Both the position numbers and the translations under genes were made by a program. Below, piece after piece: positions 32,936 to 44,567 of a stretch of DNA of 64,000 bases (position 1 is the first letter of the stretch; every line of letters starts with the position of its first letter). A model generated the notes under the pieces. It ran no database searches and had not been told where the DNA came from. It worked only from the letters and a program-made list of their open reading frames with translations. The stretch is from Rapana venosa (lineage: Eukaryota > Mollusca > Gastropoda > Neogastropoda > Muricidae), in the NCBI GenBank assembly GCA_028751875.1, contig CM054135.1, positions 66,406,337 through 66,470,336 on the forward strand. Direction: 5' to 3'.

Positions 32936-33845
32936 GAAGTTCTTCTTCTTCTTTGCGTTGCCTGGGTTATGTTGTGAGACCAGATCTTCTAAGGAATTCA
33001 GCAGTTGCTTGCAGGTCATCCACCGTGCCGTACAGTTTTCTGCTCCAAAGGCGTGGGCTCAGGCCACACTTCCAGCCTTAGCGTCTGGAGAGTCCTGCAG
33101 TCTTGTAGGATGTGGGCCGTATCCTGTTCTTCTTCTCCACAGGGGCACATAGCAGATGGTGCAATTTTCAATTTTCTGTGGAGGTGTTTATTCAGCCTGT
33201 CGTGCCCTGTGCGCAGTCTGAAAATGACCACCTGTGCTTGTCGTGAAAGCTGGTGATAAGGATCTGGTTTGAGTGGTGATCTGAAGAGAGATTTGATGAT
33301 GGTTTTCATCTCCATTAGGTTGACAGGATTGTTCTCTTGCTCCTCTCTTGCCCCTATTTGGCCATCTTGTCTGCTTGTTCATTTCCTTTAATGCCGCAGT
33401 GGGAGGGGATCCGCTGGAGCTCTATGCGTAAGACGTTAAGGCTGTGCAGTGCCTTCTCCAGATCTTTCAGTTGTCCGGCATTATAGGACTGCAGCACAGA
33501 GAGTGCGTCGGTCAGGAAGACGACTTGGGTGTTGTTGTCCACTCTGCTGTTGATGACATTTGCTGCATGGATCAGGGCTTCTACTTCAGCCTTGTAGTTA
33601 GTACAATGCAGGCCTGTTGGAATGGCTTCAGCCTGCCATTCTCCATTAGGGTACTGTATATAGACCCCCGCACCTCCACACTTGACAGCATCAGTTGCTG
33701 ATCCATCCGTGTATATGTGGATCCAGCTTTCTTGGGGGTATCTTTCTTCCAACGTGGCTAGTGTGAGAGTCTTTTTCACAATTCGCTCTGCTCATTTTTT
33801 GTTATGTGGGGGACAGAGCTATTTGCTTTAGGAGGAAGTGATGTA
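32936..33845 (-). mobile_element. RNase H-bearing LINE 3' end (I-like), 5'-truncated
   Basis: The minus strand carries an RNase H domain, a CxC-x8-H-x4-C zinc-knuckle-like motif and a conserved C-terminal segment (LYGTVDDL, then LRRSGLTT and stop), ending in a (GAA)n tail at 32938-32958. The domain order matches the 3' end of I-group non-LTR elements. The 5' part (endonuclease and RT) is absent. Confidence 0.85.
33000..33792 (-). pseudogene. RNase H domain with C-terminal zinc knuckle
   Basis: RNase H removes the RNA strand after reverse transcription. On the minus strand from about 33790, HIYTDGSATD gives the first catalytic Asp, YKAEVEAL the Glu, VFLTDALS the second Asp, and SHCGIKGNEQAD the His and last Asp, so all catalytic residues are present. 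A stop codon and frameshift then occur at about 33355, just after KMAK. The frame resumes with ENNPVNLMEMKT, reaches the CPCGEEEQDTAHILQDC zinc knuckle (about 33135-33100), and shifts once more near 33030. The codon before 33790 is a stop, so no start is credible. Confidence 0.85.
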
Positions 33846-35235
33846 TGGACAACATAAAACAAAATCTCTCAGTAGGCAGCAGACTTCATTGCTTAATTTT
33901 CCACCTCACAACTGTTCACCTTATTTTAAATGAATAAAATATGCATTAGTTTTGCACACAAGTCAGTATACATTATCAAGTAGTACGAAATTCATAGCTA
34001 AAGATCGACATCATGGTCAGTCTGCTGTAAAATGACGGGGAAGAAGGTGTGGAAGGGAGAGGTGGTGACACATTTTTGTCAAAACAAGAAACTGGGAACA
34101 GTGGGTTCCCGGAGCGACACTATGACAGCAAAAGTAACAAAGATTGAGCACTATATAAATTCCATACATTATAAACTGTTGGTGCTGGCAGAAAAAGATG
34201 AGTAGCTCGTGTTTAAGGATAACAATATAGTTCTGTGTCTTTGATAAAAGGAAATAGGTAGGTATGGAAAGGAGAAATACGATGATGGACATTTCCGTGG
34301 GTAAAAGAAACCACGCAGCTTTTGTTTCCTGTCGCCACCAGCACATCATAAATTTCCGTTCTACCAGTGACTGATATAAATAGCCGTGGCAGACAAACTC
34401 TAAATTTTGTTTTTAGCAATGGCTCCATTGACAGATGAAAAATGCAGAAGAAACAACTGACAGGCAAACTACTTCATTCTTTCCTTTACCAGATCTAACA
34501 GTCGTGACAAGAAAACTAAGTGTCAAAGTGTCCCGCCCGAACTGTAACAGTCAGTCTAACATTTACAGATTAAGAGATAAATAAACCCACAGTTAAAAGT
34601 TCAAAAATCAAATTCAATATTTAACACACACAGTTATTTAGTTATTACATAAATGAAGCAAGAGCAACATCAATGATGCATGAACATAATAAAAATTCCT
34701 AAAATCCTGAACTGTAGCCTTCGTCTCTTGACACAACCGACACACTGCTCACAACCAGATCTATTTTATTAAGATCACGCTCTAAAATTTCACCCCACAC
34801 AGGCACAGTCGCTTTCTTTAATCAAAGTTTATGTCTTCTGGTGACATTTTCTACCCCTGTAAGCGTCCTGTCTTTGTAAAGTCACTAATCGTAGCTGGAT
34901 TTGGTTTGCAAGACAAAGACAAGTCTGTGATAGCATCAAAAATAATAAAAGTTCTTGTCTTAAATATTGATTTACATTATTTAATAATAATGAAAAAAAG
35001 ACTCTTTTTACAAAGAACTATTCACAATGAAGCGATATAAAACAGATTGAACACACCAGTACACCCACTTTTATGATGCAGTCCCAGAAGACGTTACAGT
35101 TGAGACGTTTCCCAGATGATGGAAGACAAAGAAACCGTAGTCTAGAACCCACTCATAGAATGATAACGCAGGGAAAAATCTGCATTCCAGGGATGTTTCT
35201 GGTAAAGGAGAAGTGCTCTGACTTGGAATCTTGGT
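33846..35235. other. Gene-free stretch with a LINE-tail-like motif
   Basis: No gene is recognised. 34148-34172 reads GCACTATATAAATTCCATACATTAT, the 3' tail motif of the CR1-like elements here, in plus orientation; nothing identifiable precedes it. Confidence 0.5.
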
Positions 35236-35238
35236 CAA

Positions 35239-35643
35239 GTGACCTTAGTCTCAGAGTTCATTCAGCGGTTATGTTGTACAGTTGCTACCGTAAGAAGTGG
35301 AAACGATGCCGTGTTTGTGATTCGCGATGAGTTTAAAGAGGACAGGAACGGTAGAACCACAGTTCTTCAGCACCATTTGTTCCTAGTGTCATACAGTGTC
35401 TTCTCCATTAGTTTTTGCAGGAAAGCATTCCCTAGCATGCTGAAGAGTTTTGTGCTTGAAACATTACAATGGACCAGAAAGTGGAAACCAAGAGTAGCAA
35501 CTGTAATGAAAATTATATACGCCCATATATATAATAAACTTCAAACTGCAGCCAAGAATTTTATTATTGCAAAGATAAAGAAACATCTGAAGAGATGTTT
35601 GATGCTGTTTTTGGTCAGAAAAACACTTGGTAAAGGGTCTTAA
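35239..35643 (+). other. Unrecognised 134-codon open frame
   Basis: The longest open frame in the window that is neither repetitive nor from a known mobile element. The composition is mixed, with a basic C-terminal third (AKIKKHLKRC) and no signal peptide, membrane segment or domain that I recognise. There is no promoter or splice context. A chance frame or a decayed repeat is as likely as a gene. Confidence 0.15.
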
Positions 35644-36290
35644 AAACATTTAGTTTACAGTGTGTTCCTTCTTGTCACAAATCCCCCATAATGTTTGTGT
35701 GATATTTTTTATAATAAATGCTCAATTTACAATGAAAATAATATAACTATGCACTTTTCTTTTTAAATTTTATTTCCTCAATACAAACACCACCCAAATG
35801 TAGAAGCATCCCAATCATCCACAAACAAAACACAAATTTCAGGTCTTCCAAGTGAGTTACACCTATGGCACACATGTTTCTGAGAACAACCCATATGTAA
35901 TTTTGAATAACAATGTGTGTTTTAATTTTTATGTGGTGTAGTGCAGTCAAGATATATTTCTTATGTTAGGGGTCAATTGGGGTGGTATCCTGTATCTTGT
36001 TTGGTATATTCTCATTCTTGGGACAGATATTTCAGACTGAGTTATACTTATAGGTTTGTTATCTTTGATTTTGCACAATCACATACATAGTCAGAAATAA
36101 TAACAAGAGTATTAATGTAGAAGAATGTTGGATACATCAGTTACACCATAAAATTTTACGGAAAGGATTTATGTATATGAAAATCCAGCTGTAGGCTTAT
36201 CTCTAGATGGCCAAACATATACAGTGGAAGACATAACAGGTAATAAATAACAAGTGATATTAAATAAAGTGTTCACTGTTCACTTCACTG
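35644..36290. other. Gene-free AT-rich stretch
   Basis: Nothing recognised. It ends in a short TTCACTGTTCAC direct-repeat cluster (36271-36296) at the 3' end of L2. Confidence 0.5.
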
Positions 36291-36291
36291 T

Positions 36292-37690
36292 TCACTGGTC
36301 CCGTAACCCGCCAGGGTCGTAGGGGCGCTGCATGGTGGACGAACGGTGGACCAGCTGGCTCCACTTAGCGCAGTCGTGGGCGAGTGCCTGGGTGACACTG
36401 AAGTCCTTCCCTGTCCAATCACGGATGTCGTCGGCCCACTTTCTCCTCTATCTGCCCCGTCTTCTCTTCCCCTGGACTGTTCCTTGCAGGATGGTCTTTG
36501 CAAGTCCTTCTGAGCGTGTTACGTGCCCATACCATCTGAGTTTCCTCTTTTTCGCCGTGGTCAGTAGTTCTTCATAGTCCCGCACCTGTTGAGTGATCAT
36601 TCTGCGGACTTCATTGTTAGTGACATGGTCCTTGTATGAGATGCCAAGGAGCCTTCTGAGGCATCTCATTTCTACTGCTTGGATCCTCCTTTGTAGGTCT
36701 GCGTTCAGTGTCCATGCCTCACATGCGTAAAGCATGATTGAGGTGACTAGCGCGTTTAGTAACTTCACCTTGGTTCCGAGAGGGATGTTTCTGTCTCTCC
36801 ATATGGTCTTCAGTCTTGCCATTGCTGTTGCTGTTTGTGCCGCTCTTGCTAGGATTTCGGTCTTCGATCCCTCCTCACTTATGATGGCTCCAAGGTACTT
36901 GAAATGGTCAACTGTCTCCAGTTCTTTTCCGCTGAGAGTGATCTTGGTGGTGATTGGCTGGGCACTGTTTGACATGAGCTTGGTTTTCTCGGCGCTGATT
37001 TCCATGCCGTATCGTGAGGATATTTCGTCCAGTTGCTTCACTAGGTTGGCCAGTTCCTCTTCATTTCTTGCCAGACCGTCAATGTCATCAGCAAACCTGA
37101 GGTTGGTGATTGTTCGCCCTCCAATGCTGACTGTGCCTGTGTGGTCTTCCAAGGCGTCAGTCATGATGCGTTCGAGGAAAATGTTAAACAGTGTCGGCGA
37201 CAGCAGACATCCCTGTCTGACCCCAACTGAGGTACGGAACCATTCCCCTACCGTGCCCTGTACGAGTACTGCACTGGTGGCCTTTGAGTAGAGTTCCTTG
37301 ATGGTGTGGATCAGCTTCTGGCCCATGTTGAATTTGTTCATGGTGGCCCACAGAGCGTCATGCCATACTCTATCGAAGGCCTTCTTAAAATCAATGAAGA
37401 CGTGGAAGATGTCTTGTTGATGCTGGCTGTATTTTTCACACAGAACCCTCAGGTTGAATATCTGTTCTGTGGTGCTTCTATTTGGGCGGAAACCCGCCTG
37501 CTCTTCGGCGATGATCTCTTCTGCCTGTGGTTTCAGCCTGTTCAGGATCACTTTCAGCATGACTTTACTGGCATGACTTATGAGGCTGATTGTCCTGTAG
37601 TTTTGGCACTGCTGGAGATTTCCTTTCTTGGGGAGAGTGATGATGAGTGATTGGGTCCATAGTGTAGGCCACTCTCCAGTCTGCCGGTCT
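36292..37690 (-). mobile_element. RTE-like LINE L2, 5'-truncated
   Basis: Same family as L1 and L3. The minus-strand protein begins inside the reverse transcriptase at about 37690 and runs to a natural stop at 36294-36292 (GGLRDQ then TGA). Just past the stop, GTGAACAGTGAAGTGAACAG forms a short repeat tail. Truncation from the 5' end is the usual outcome of target-primed insertion. Confidence 0.9.
36292..37690 (-). pseudogene. Reverse transcriptase of L2, nearly open frame
   Basis: One continuous minus-strand frame runs from about 37690 to 36448: QNYRTISLISHASK, AEEQAGFRPNRST, FIDFKKAFDRVWH (motif A with catalytic Asp), VGVRQGCLLSPTLFN (B), LRFADDIDG (C), YGMEISAEKTK (D), FKYLGAI (E), then WTLNADLQRR and RRLLGISYKDHV of the C-terminal region. 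A single TAG at 36447-36445, where Gln would fit, interrupts the last 50 or so codons, after which the frame continues to the stop. Only the missing 5' half and this nonsense codon disable it. This is the least decayed coding sequence in the window. Confidence 0.9.
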
Positions 37691-38065
37691 AAAGTGTAAC
37701 AATGTCAAATAATGACCTGCAACTTGTATTGATCAATAATATTTGCTGACATACTTTAAAGGAAATACAGCAAAAATGCAAAGAAAACGATATAAGCAAT
37801 TTTGTTAACATTTGAAAACCTCATAATATATGGTTTAAATATTTAAATCCCTTCAGTTCCTGTGACAAATATATATGTCAAGTGCATAATTTATATTTTA
37901 TTTTTTAACAATATCCATGGACAAAGGTAACCCAGTCACTACCAAAAGATAGGTTTGAATCCTTGATTTGTGTTATCCATGATCAGAGTTCTCTGGGTTG
38001 CAGGACTACTAATGCACTGTTGATTGAATACCCCCACCTATATTATATGCTGACAGGAAAAAGAA
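37691..38065. other. Gene-free AT-rich stretch
   Basis: Nothing recognised. Confidence 0.5.
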
Positions 38066-38165
38066 GGAGAAATAGTGGGTGGCACTTGTCCTGTGGCAAG
38101 GCGCTCGCTGGGGAGAGCAGCCTAAGAATTTCATGTAGAGAAATTTGCCGTTACTTAAAGGTGGT
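38066..38165 (+). mobile_element. SINE family 2, 3' fragment
   Basis: Contains 'GGTGGCACTTGTCCTGTGGC', then GCGCTCGCTGGGGAGAGCAGCC, and the 'CCGTTACTTAAAGGTGGTA' end seen in reverse at 18262. The 5' two thirds are missing and the internal palindrome is partly lost. Confidence 0.75.
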
Positions 38166-38597
38166 AGACCTATAGCCTACAATACACCTTGCTCTTTAAC
38201 CATACACAGCCATACTTTACCTATGACAACAGTTCACCACCTAATGTGATGCCCCAAGCTCACTGCCTAAGGGGTTTTACACTAATAGACCTTCCCCTTT
38301 GGTTATTTGAAGACTGTACCAGTGTTTTTTCTGAATGGAGCTGTTTTGGGTATGTTGCGCTTACAAAAACAAAAACCATTTGAAATCTTTTTGCTTTAGA
38401 ATGCTTGTAAAATATTAGATTCATGCAGAAAATCATATACAATGGATTCTATGTTCTTTGAAATGAATTAGGCTTTGTACACTTTACTTCTCTATGTAAT
38501 CAGGCTTGGCTGTAAAGGTGGGTTGTTTTCTCCAATCTTAGAGAGACAAGGCTTTAGTTTTGAAAAATGAATAGTGGTTGTTTTTAAAAAAAAAAAA
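38166..38597. other. Gene-free stretch
   Basis: Nothing recognised. Confidence 0.5.
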
Positions 38598-38725
38598 ATA
38601 TCCTTTTATATCGAGGATAATTGAATAAGCACGTATGTGCTTTTTAAAAAAAAAAATTTTTTACATCCAGTCCTGTATGTATGGTTTTTGTCATCTGTTA
38701 CCATGAGCACACAATAGCCTAGTAA
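38598..38725 (-). mobile_element. SINE family 1, 3' fragment, minus strand
   Basis: 'TATATCGAGGATAATTGAAT', then GCACGTATGTGCTTTTTA, an expanded A/T run, 'ACATCCAGTCC', and a degraded CACACAATAGCCTA. The rest is missing. Confidence 0.75.
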
Positions 38726-38769
38726 ATTGTCATGGTGATTTTTCAAATCTATGGTCCTCCAAATGACAG

Positions 38770-38796
38770 CAGCCCGTGCGCGCACGCACGCACGCA

Positions 38797-38835
<39 letters not shown>
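38770..38835. repeat. CGCA and CA microsatellite
   Basis: (GCAC)n then (CA)n. Confidence 0.95.
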
Positions 38836-39071
38836 TTTAGCCTATTGTTATTTATTATTATTTAACTATTGCGTCTTCACGAGTTCTCTGTTTATTTTAA
38901 TAGCAGTCCTGTTGGTATCTACCTTTGATTCACCTTGAGCTGCTATTTCATTAGTATTTGACGTTTTGGTTAATGTTATATTATTAGATATGTTAAACTA
39001 GTTAATATTATACAAGGTATGGTACCTCAGTATTGTGCTATTTTGTATGCTCTCTTGAGGATTTAACCCTC

Positions 39072-39238
<167 letters not shown>

Positions 39239-39239
39239 C

Positions 39240-40509
39240 TCTAATGATGCACTCGAACTTACACATGCTCATTCATACACATACTGCCCTCCCTTCCTCC
39301 CTTTTTAAAAAAAAAAAGCATTTTTCATAATCCTTTTCCCTATCCTCTAGTATCACTTTTAAAGTGGAAGGACCTTACAGCAAAGAAGAAGAAACAACAA
39401 CAACGCAAGCACGCACGCACGTGCGCGCACGCACACACACACATACTCAGTATTCAGTGTTCAAATCTATACCCAAAGTATGTAAAACAACCGAAAAAGG
39501 AAGAAAAAACAAACCCACTACCCCCAAAAAAAACAAGCAAACAAACAAACAAAAACAACAACTAAGGGTGAAACAGTGACAACTAGTTAAACAAAACCCA
39601 AGATTGCTTCTCACGTGCAAATCATAGCTGATGGAGTACTCAGGATGAGTTTTGTTTTGGTTTTTTGCTCCTTGCAAATCACCAGATACCTGCATGCAGA
39701 GAGTACTGAACTGCCGGTAAATACTACTACTACTACTACTACTACTATTATGCATAGGGTTTGAACATCAAGTAACCTTTTAGGTACATTGATGGCAAAC
39801 AGACCTGTGAGTAGACCCTTATTTATTTGTTAAAGTTGCTACTTAGAAATTAGGTATAGATCTACTTAAACAAAAAACCCAACAAAACAAAAACCCTTTG
39901 GACTTGAGCCCTGGGAGTGATACTGATAGGGTGCACTCTAAAACAGGACTTCAGTTTAAAGTATTAGTAGGAGTCTTTTAAGTCCTTATGAATGTGATTT
40001 GGGTGAAAAGGCCTTTTAATCCTTTGCTTCATCAAGCTGGTCCTTTTAAAATATCATCATCCAGTGGGTTTCATTTCTGCAAGGAACAAGTCCTGTTTTA
40101 AAAATCAAGTAAAAAAGCCAGAGAGATGCAGAAACTTTCTGCATTGTTAAGTATTCAGCAATGATGTCCATTGCTAGAACAGACGAAATTTAAGATTTTG
40201 TGTGGGTTTTTCTTGGTTTAACATAGTCCAAACACTATCCTAAGATAATTTCTTAAGTCCCTAGGCCTACCTGACGTCATAGTGTAGCCCAGGTGGCAGC
40301 TGTTGCTGCTTTAGGTTCCTGCTACTGCAGCATTGTGCTAAGTCAGTTTTCTTTCAAACTTCTCCATCACTGCACATTTTAGGCTTTGCATTCTAAAAAG
40401 TACATAATGTGTGAATGGTAAGTTTTCTGATTATTATAGGTGTATAATGTGGGAGTTCCCAAATTTGCATGCCTGTCAGCAACTTCTGCATATTAATTTA
40501 TGCATGCAC

Positions 40510-40540
<31 letters not shown>

Positions 40541-41440
40541 GGTAAAGTTATCTTGGAATATTTTACAAAACAAATATGAAACTAGCTTTCTTGTGTCTTT
40601 TTCATATTATGATTCTTATCAATTATGTGCCTGTCAGTGTTGTAATTGCCCTTATGGGATGGTTAACCTGGTTAACTTAAAATATTAGTTACTTGACTAT
40701 GCAGCATGCCTCCATTAAGTTAAAAATCATTTCTGTCCTCCTCTCTTGTCTTTCTTGGGGATGATGTGCAGACAGAACAGAAGATTTTTTTTTTTAGGCC
40801 TAAATGCACTAAAAATCAAAATGCCAGGGAAATGTTCTTTCCTAGGTTGTTTGCTGAGGATTACTGTGAGTAGGTGTGATAAGATATCACTGAACATATT
40901 GCCTTGTTCTGGGGTGTCATTAAAGCTTACAGGGATGGATGGGCTAAAATGTCTAGGCAGCATGCCAAAACTGAGGTGACGTCAAAAAAACGAGAAAGAG
41001 TTCAAAACAAGCTTCCAGATGCAGTGTGACTTATTTAGTTTTTACTTATTTCTCAGTGTCTGGTGCTAGATCTTTAAAACAAACAAACAAACCAACAACT
41101 AGATCTAGTTTGCCAAGCACCATCACTTTCAGTGCCTGTAGCAGCACTAGTACTCCAGTGCCAACAGTGAGCTTGTGTCATCTCAAGACACCAGGTAGTC
41201 AGCCATGGCAATCAAAGATTGAACATTACAACTGGTGATGACTAAAATCTTTACTTCCTTCAGTTTTCCCCCTTGATTTACCCTAACGAGTCATCGATTT
41301 TTGTTCGGGGAAAATATTGTACGTTCAAGAGTTTTGGAGATCCAATCAATTGTTTGCTAAAAAAAAAAAAAAAACCAATACAAATTCCCAAACAAAGCCC
41401 AACAAGTACAGTTATAATATAAGCATCATATAGAAATATT
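39240..41440. other. Gene-free stretch
   Basis: No gene is recognised. It holds CACG-type repeats at 39405-39440, AAC/AAAC-rich sequence at 39535-39560, (TAC)n at 39722-39747, a GT then poly-G tract at 40509-40542, and the second copy of a dispersed repeat at 40550-40650. Confidence 0.5.
40550..40650 (+). repeat. Dispersed ~95-bp repeat, copy 2
   Basis: Matches 21172-21265 in order and spacing and is likewise placed just after a GT/G tract. Confidence 0.6.
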
Positions 41441-41461
41441 TTGTTGAACCTAAGCAAAGAA

Positions 41462-41500
41462 CGTCACGTGACATTCATTTTGCCGCCATCTTGATTTTGT
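41462..41500 (+). promoter_or_regulatory. Candidate CpG-type promoter motifs (E-box and YY1-like)
   Basis: GTCACGTGAC (E-box core CACGTG, 41463-41472) is followed after ten bases by GCCGCCATCTTG (41483-41494), the consensus bound by YY1 near many animal transcription starts. An acidic open frame starts 13 bases downstream. Transcription is an inference; no TATA box is evident. Confidence 0.35.
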
Positions 41501-41506
41501 AGCAGT

Positions 41507-41740
41507 TTGCAGGGAGTGCTCCCAACTTATCTGCAAATAATAAGCTCCAGTGACTCTTTCACGGAAAAAATTGATATTTCGGATGAGGAGACCTTGGAGC
41601 TAGAGGAGACCATGTCTGATAGTGAAGACCCCGATCTTCCTGCCCCTTTTGTAGACTGTTTCCCACAACACGACATACATGGAAGTATTTGTTTACATCT
41701 GTCCAATACCATTAATTGGAATTTTCACTCATTTATGTAA
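41507..41740 (+). CDS. Hypothetical acidic open frame, possible first exon
   Basis: 77 codons from the ATG at about 41507. Residues 13-45 are Ser/Asp/Glu-rich (SDEETLELEETMSDSED) followed by PDLPAPFVD, like the acidic N-terminus of a nuclear or transposase-type protein. The remainder is ordinary. The position right behind E-box and YY1-like sites makes a real transcript possible. An inner ATG at about 41610 (MSDSEDPD) is an alternative start. No domain is recognised, and no following exon could be joined in frame. Chance is not excluded. Confidence 0.25.
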   Translation: MQGVLPTYLQIISSSDSFTEKIDISDEETLELEETMSDSEDPDLPAPFVDCFPQHDIHGSICLHLSNTINWNFHSFM

Positions 41741-41749
41741 AAGATAAAT

Positions 41750-42030
41750 GATGAAAACTGGTATTCCTCTCATTTTTTAAAACTTATTTTGATTATCGTG
41801 TCTCATTGCTCATTTGACAGCCAGTAGCCGACAGATATCGAATTTCGATTCAACACTTCCCCATGCCACAGTCTGTCACTCAGATCTATAAAAATTTTCT
41901 TGTAGCAGTGGACCAGCACTTTGCTTTGGAGATTTAGACACAAACGGAGTTGACATGCAAATTGCATGGGTGCTCTGCTGGTTGTAATTGTGTTTTTATG
42001 GTTTTCACATTTTTCTTTTTAAATGAGAAT
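41750..42030. other. Gene-free stretch
   Basis: Nothing recognised apart from a TTTGACAG that resembles a splice acceptor at 41813-41820. Confidence 0.3.
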
Positions 42031-42034
42031 GTAT

Positions 42035-42258
42035 TTATTTATTTTATTCTTTTATATTGATAATGGAATAAGCACTTATGTGCTTTTTTACATCTAGTCC
42101 CTGTGTGTATGCAGTTTTGTAAATTCTGTTGTCGGTTCCCACCGGCACACCATGGCCTACTCTTATAAAAAGCGGAACAGGATTTAATGTGTGCACAAGA
42201 TGTTCTGGGTGTGTTCGCACATGGGGCCTTGGTTTATAGTCTCATCCCAAGGACTTAG
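42035..42258 (-). mobile_element. SINE family 1 body, minus strand
   Basis: Tail complement, 'GCACTTATGTGCTTTTTTAC', 'CCCACCGGCACACCATGGCC', 'GGTTTATAGTCTCATCCCAA'. The tRNA head is missing. Confidence 0.85.
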
Positions 42259-42519
42259 TAGTGTGTGTGTGTGGTGTTGTCTTCAATTTAACATCTGTTC
42301 ACTCAAAGTGATATTAGAGAGGGAAGAGGAAAGTGTAATGGAAGTTAAAGAAGGGAGAGGAAGGAGTAGAAGGAGAAAAGATTCAGAAGTGGTGTCAGTG
42401 TTTGAATTTTTGTGCACACAAGGAACCTAGAAAAGTAATAATTATAATACTCTTAAACAGGAGCAAAATTTAAACTCAGCTATGTGGAAACATAAAACAA
42501 CAAAAATGTGACTACAATA

Positions 42520-43145
42520 AATATTCAAGTGGACTATGCAGTAAACATCTAGCAATGACAAAGGCTAACTTTGAATTTTCAAATACATTTTCCAGGGACT
42601 GTTCAGAAAATGTAGGTTAAAAAAGGTTTTACAATAGGGCACTGAAATATGATACAAGTCTTGGAAATATGATCCCCACAGTGACATCTGACATGCTTAA
42701 TTTTTTTGGGTAAGGAATGCATTTAACTTCAATTCTTCATTCTAAAATATAGTGAATTAACCCTTCTTACAGTTACAAAACTCAAATCTGTTTGAGGAGG
42801 AGCCATATAACAAGAAATATGGGCAGTGGTCAGACAAATTTTTAAATATCGTTCCTTGCAATGAGCAGATTCTTTAAACTTATCCCATGAAGTTTGTTCT
42901 AATATGCGGTATCCCTCCTGTGTAGATAAGGGAATATCCAGTTCTATAGATGTTCTAATATGCGGTATCCCTCCTGTATAGATAAGGGAATATCCAGTTC
43001 TATAGATGTTCTAATATGCAGTATCCCTCTTGTATAGATAAGGGCATATCCAGTTCTCTAGATTCCATATCATGTCTTGCCCCCCTTTTTGCAGCTCTGT
43101 CGGCCAGCTCATTTGAAAAAATTCCAACATGAGAAGGCACCTAAC
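42520..43145 (-). pseudogene. RNase H LINE, 3' half (split by an insertion)
   Basis: The minus strand starts in an RNase H C-terminal motif, VPSHVGIFSNELADRAAKRGA (His, Asn-Glu and final Asp), then ELDMPLSIQEGY. It continues through a 56-bp repeat to a domain with CHCGDHISKTCIIFQCP, the zinc-knuckle-like end of I-group elements, and fades near 42520. It joins precisely in peptide register to the 5' half at 45553-45935 if the material between 43146 and 45552 is removed. Confidence 0.8.
42896..43063. repeat. 56-bp direct repeat, three copies, in the RNase H LINE
   Basis: Copies start at 42896, 42952 and 43008 (GTTCTAATATGC(G/A)GTATCCC), ending in AGTTCT(A/C)TAGAT. The first and second copies are almost identical; the third has several substitutions. 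The period is not a multiple of three, so the expansion breaks the frame and occurred after the element died. Confidence 0.95.
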
Positions 43146-43162
43146 CAAACAAAAAAAGAAAC

Positions 43163-43345
43163 AGGTACAGCTTGGTTAGTTCTCAAAAAGAAAAAAATCT
43201 GAGCATATTACTCATCTCTTGCAATCTCTCCACTGGTTGCCTGTGCCACAGAGAGTAAAGTACAAGATCAGTACCCTCTGTTACAAGTGCCTGCACAAAT
43301 CAGCACCCTCCTATCTCTGTAAATGTCTTCACCTGTACACTCTTT
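43163..43345 (+). pseudogene. CR1/L2-like LINE, 5' piece
   Basis: The plus strand reads LVLKKKK, then after a frameshift SLHWLPVPQRVKYKI, TLCYKCLHKSAPSYLC and CLHLYTLSHS, matching the protein of the element at 31033-31569. The piece stops where that element continues with SLRSAADTL. Confidence 0.85.
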
Positions 43346-43442
43346 CTCATTCCCCTTTTCAATATCTTATTATTACGTGTAACAACTATGTGTACTATTC
43401 TACAATATGGTGTTAAATTTTATTATCTATAAGTTTGGCTCT

Positions 43443-43504
<62 letters not shown>

Positions 43505-44170
43505 TCCTACTTTGTTGTTATTGCTGTAGTTGTTTTGGTGGTTGTTTAGGGGGGTGTTTGTGTTGTTGTTGTTTGTTTTTTGTTGTTGATTTGCTTGGGT
43601 TTTTTTTTGTTTCTTTATTTGTTTTTGGTCTATGTGGGGGGTGGGGCGGTGTTGGGTTTTTGTGTGCTTGTGTGTTTTTTCTCTCTTTTGTTTGTTTGTT
43701 GTTGTTTTTTCTTGTTTTTTGTTTGTTTGTTGGGGGGGGGGGTTTTTTTGGTTTTTTTTAGGGGGGGGGGGTGTTCTGGGTTTTTTTTGGTTTTTTGTCT
43801 GGGTTTTTTGTGTGTGTGTTTGTATTTTTTCTCTCTTTAAAAAAAAAAAATTCCCCTTTGCTTCTACTGTTTGAAAGTATGAGTATTGGGGTCATTATTC
43901 ATATGTGACCCTGTGGTCGGGGACTGGATGTAAACAAGCACACAAGTACTTATTCATTATCCTGGTAAAAAAGAATATGTCTCTCTTACTTACAATGTGT
44001 AGATGTTCTTTTTATGACTTTATTGCCCCCCCCCCCCTCTTTATTGTGTGAGTGTATGGGTATTGCACTTACTTTATCATGACATTCAATTTGTATGAGT
44101 ATAATCAAAAAGTGTTGGTGTTGATCATGTGCTATGTGAGTATTATATAATTAGTATTATCCCTAAAACA

Positions 44171-44204
<34 letters not shown>

Positions 44205-44469
44205 ACACACACACACACACATACACACACACACACACACATTCTCTCTCTCAATGACTGTATAGGTTTAGGATTCTTCTTTTGTTTTGTTGCTTGTTTT
44301 TATTATGTGAATGTATGGGTATTGGGTTTATTTCATTATCATGACATATAATTTGAACAAGTATAATAAAAAATGAGTGTTGATGGTGATCATGTACTGT
44401 TTTGGGAATTATATATTGGATATTATCTTTGAAATACACACACACACACTCTCTGTCTCTGTCTCTGTC

Positions 44470-44567
<98 letters not shown>

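Noticed and set aside
33444..33701. Plus-strand open frame of 85 codons
   Set aside because: It is the antisense shadow of the RNase H domain. Plus-strand frames at 36734-37650 and 27334-28541 are likewise antisense to LINE reverse transcriptase and endonuclease.
43435..43874. Hydrophobic Phe/Leu/Cys/Gly-rich membrane proteins
   Set aside because: They come from CT, T-rich and poly-G low-complexity sequence inside the insert.
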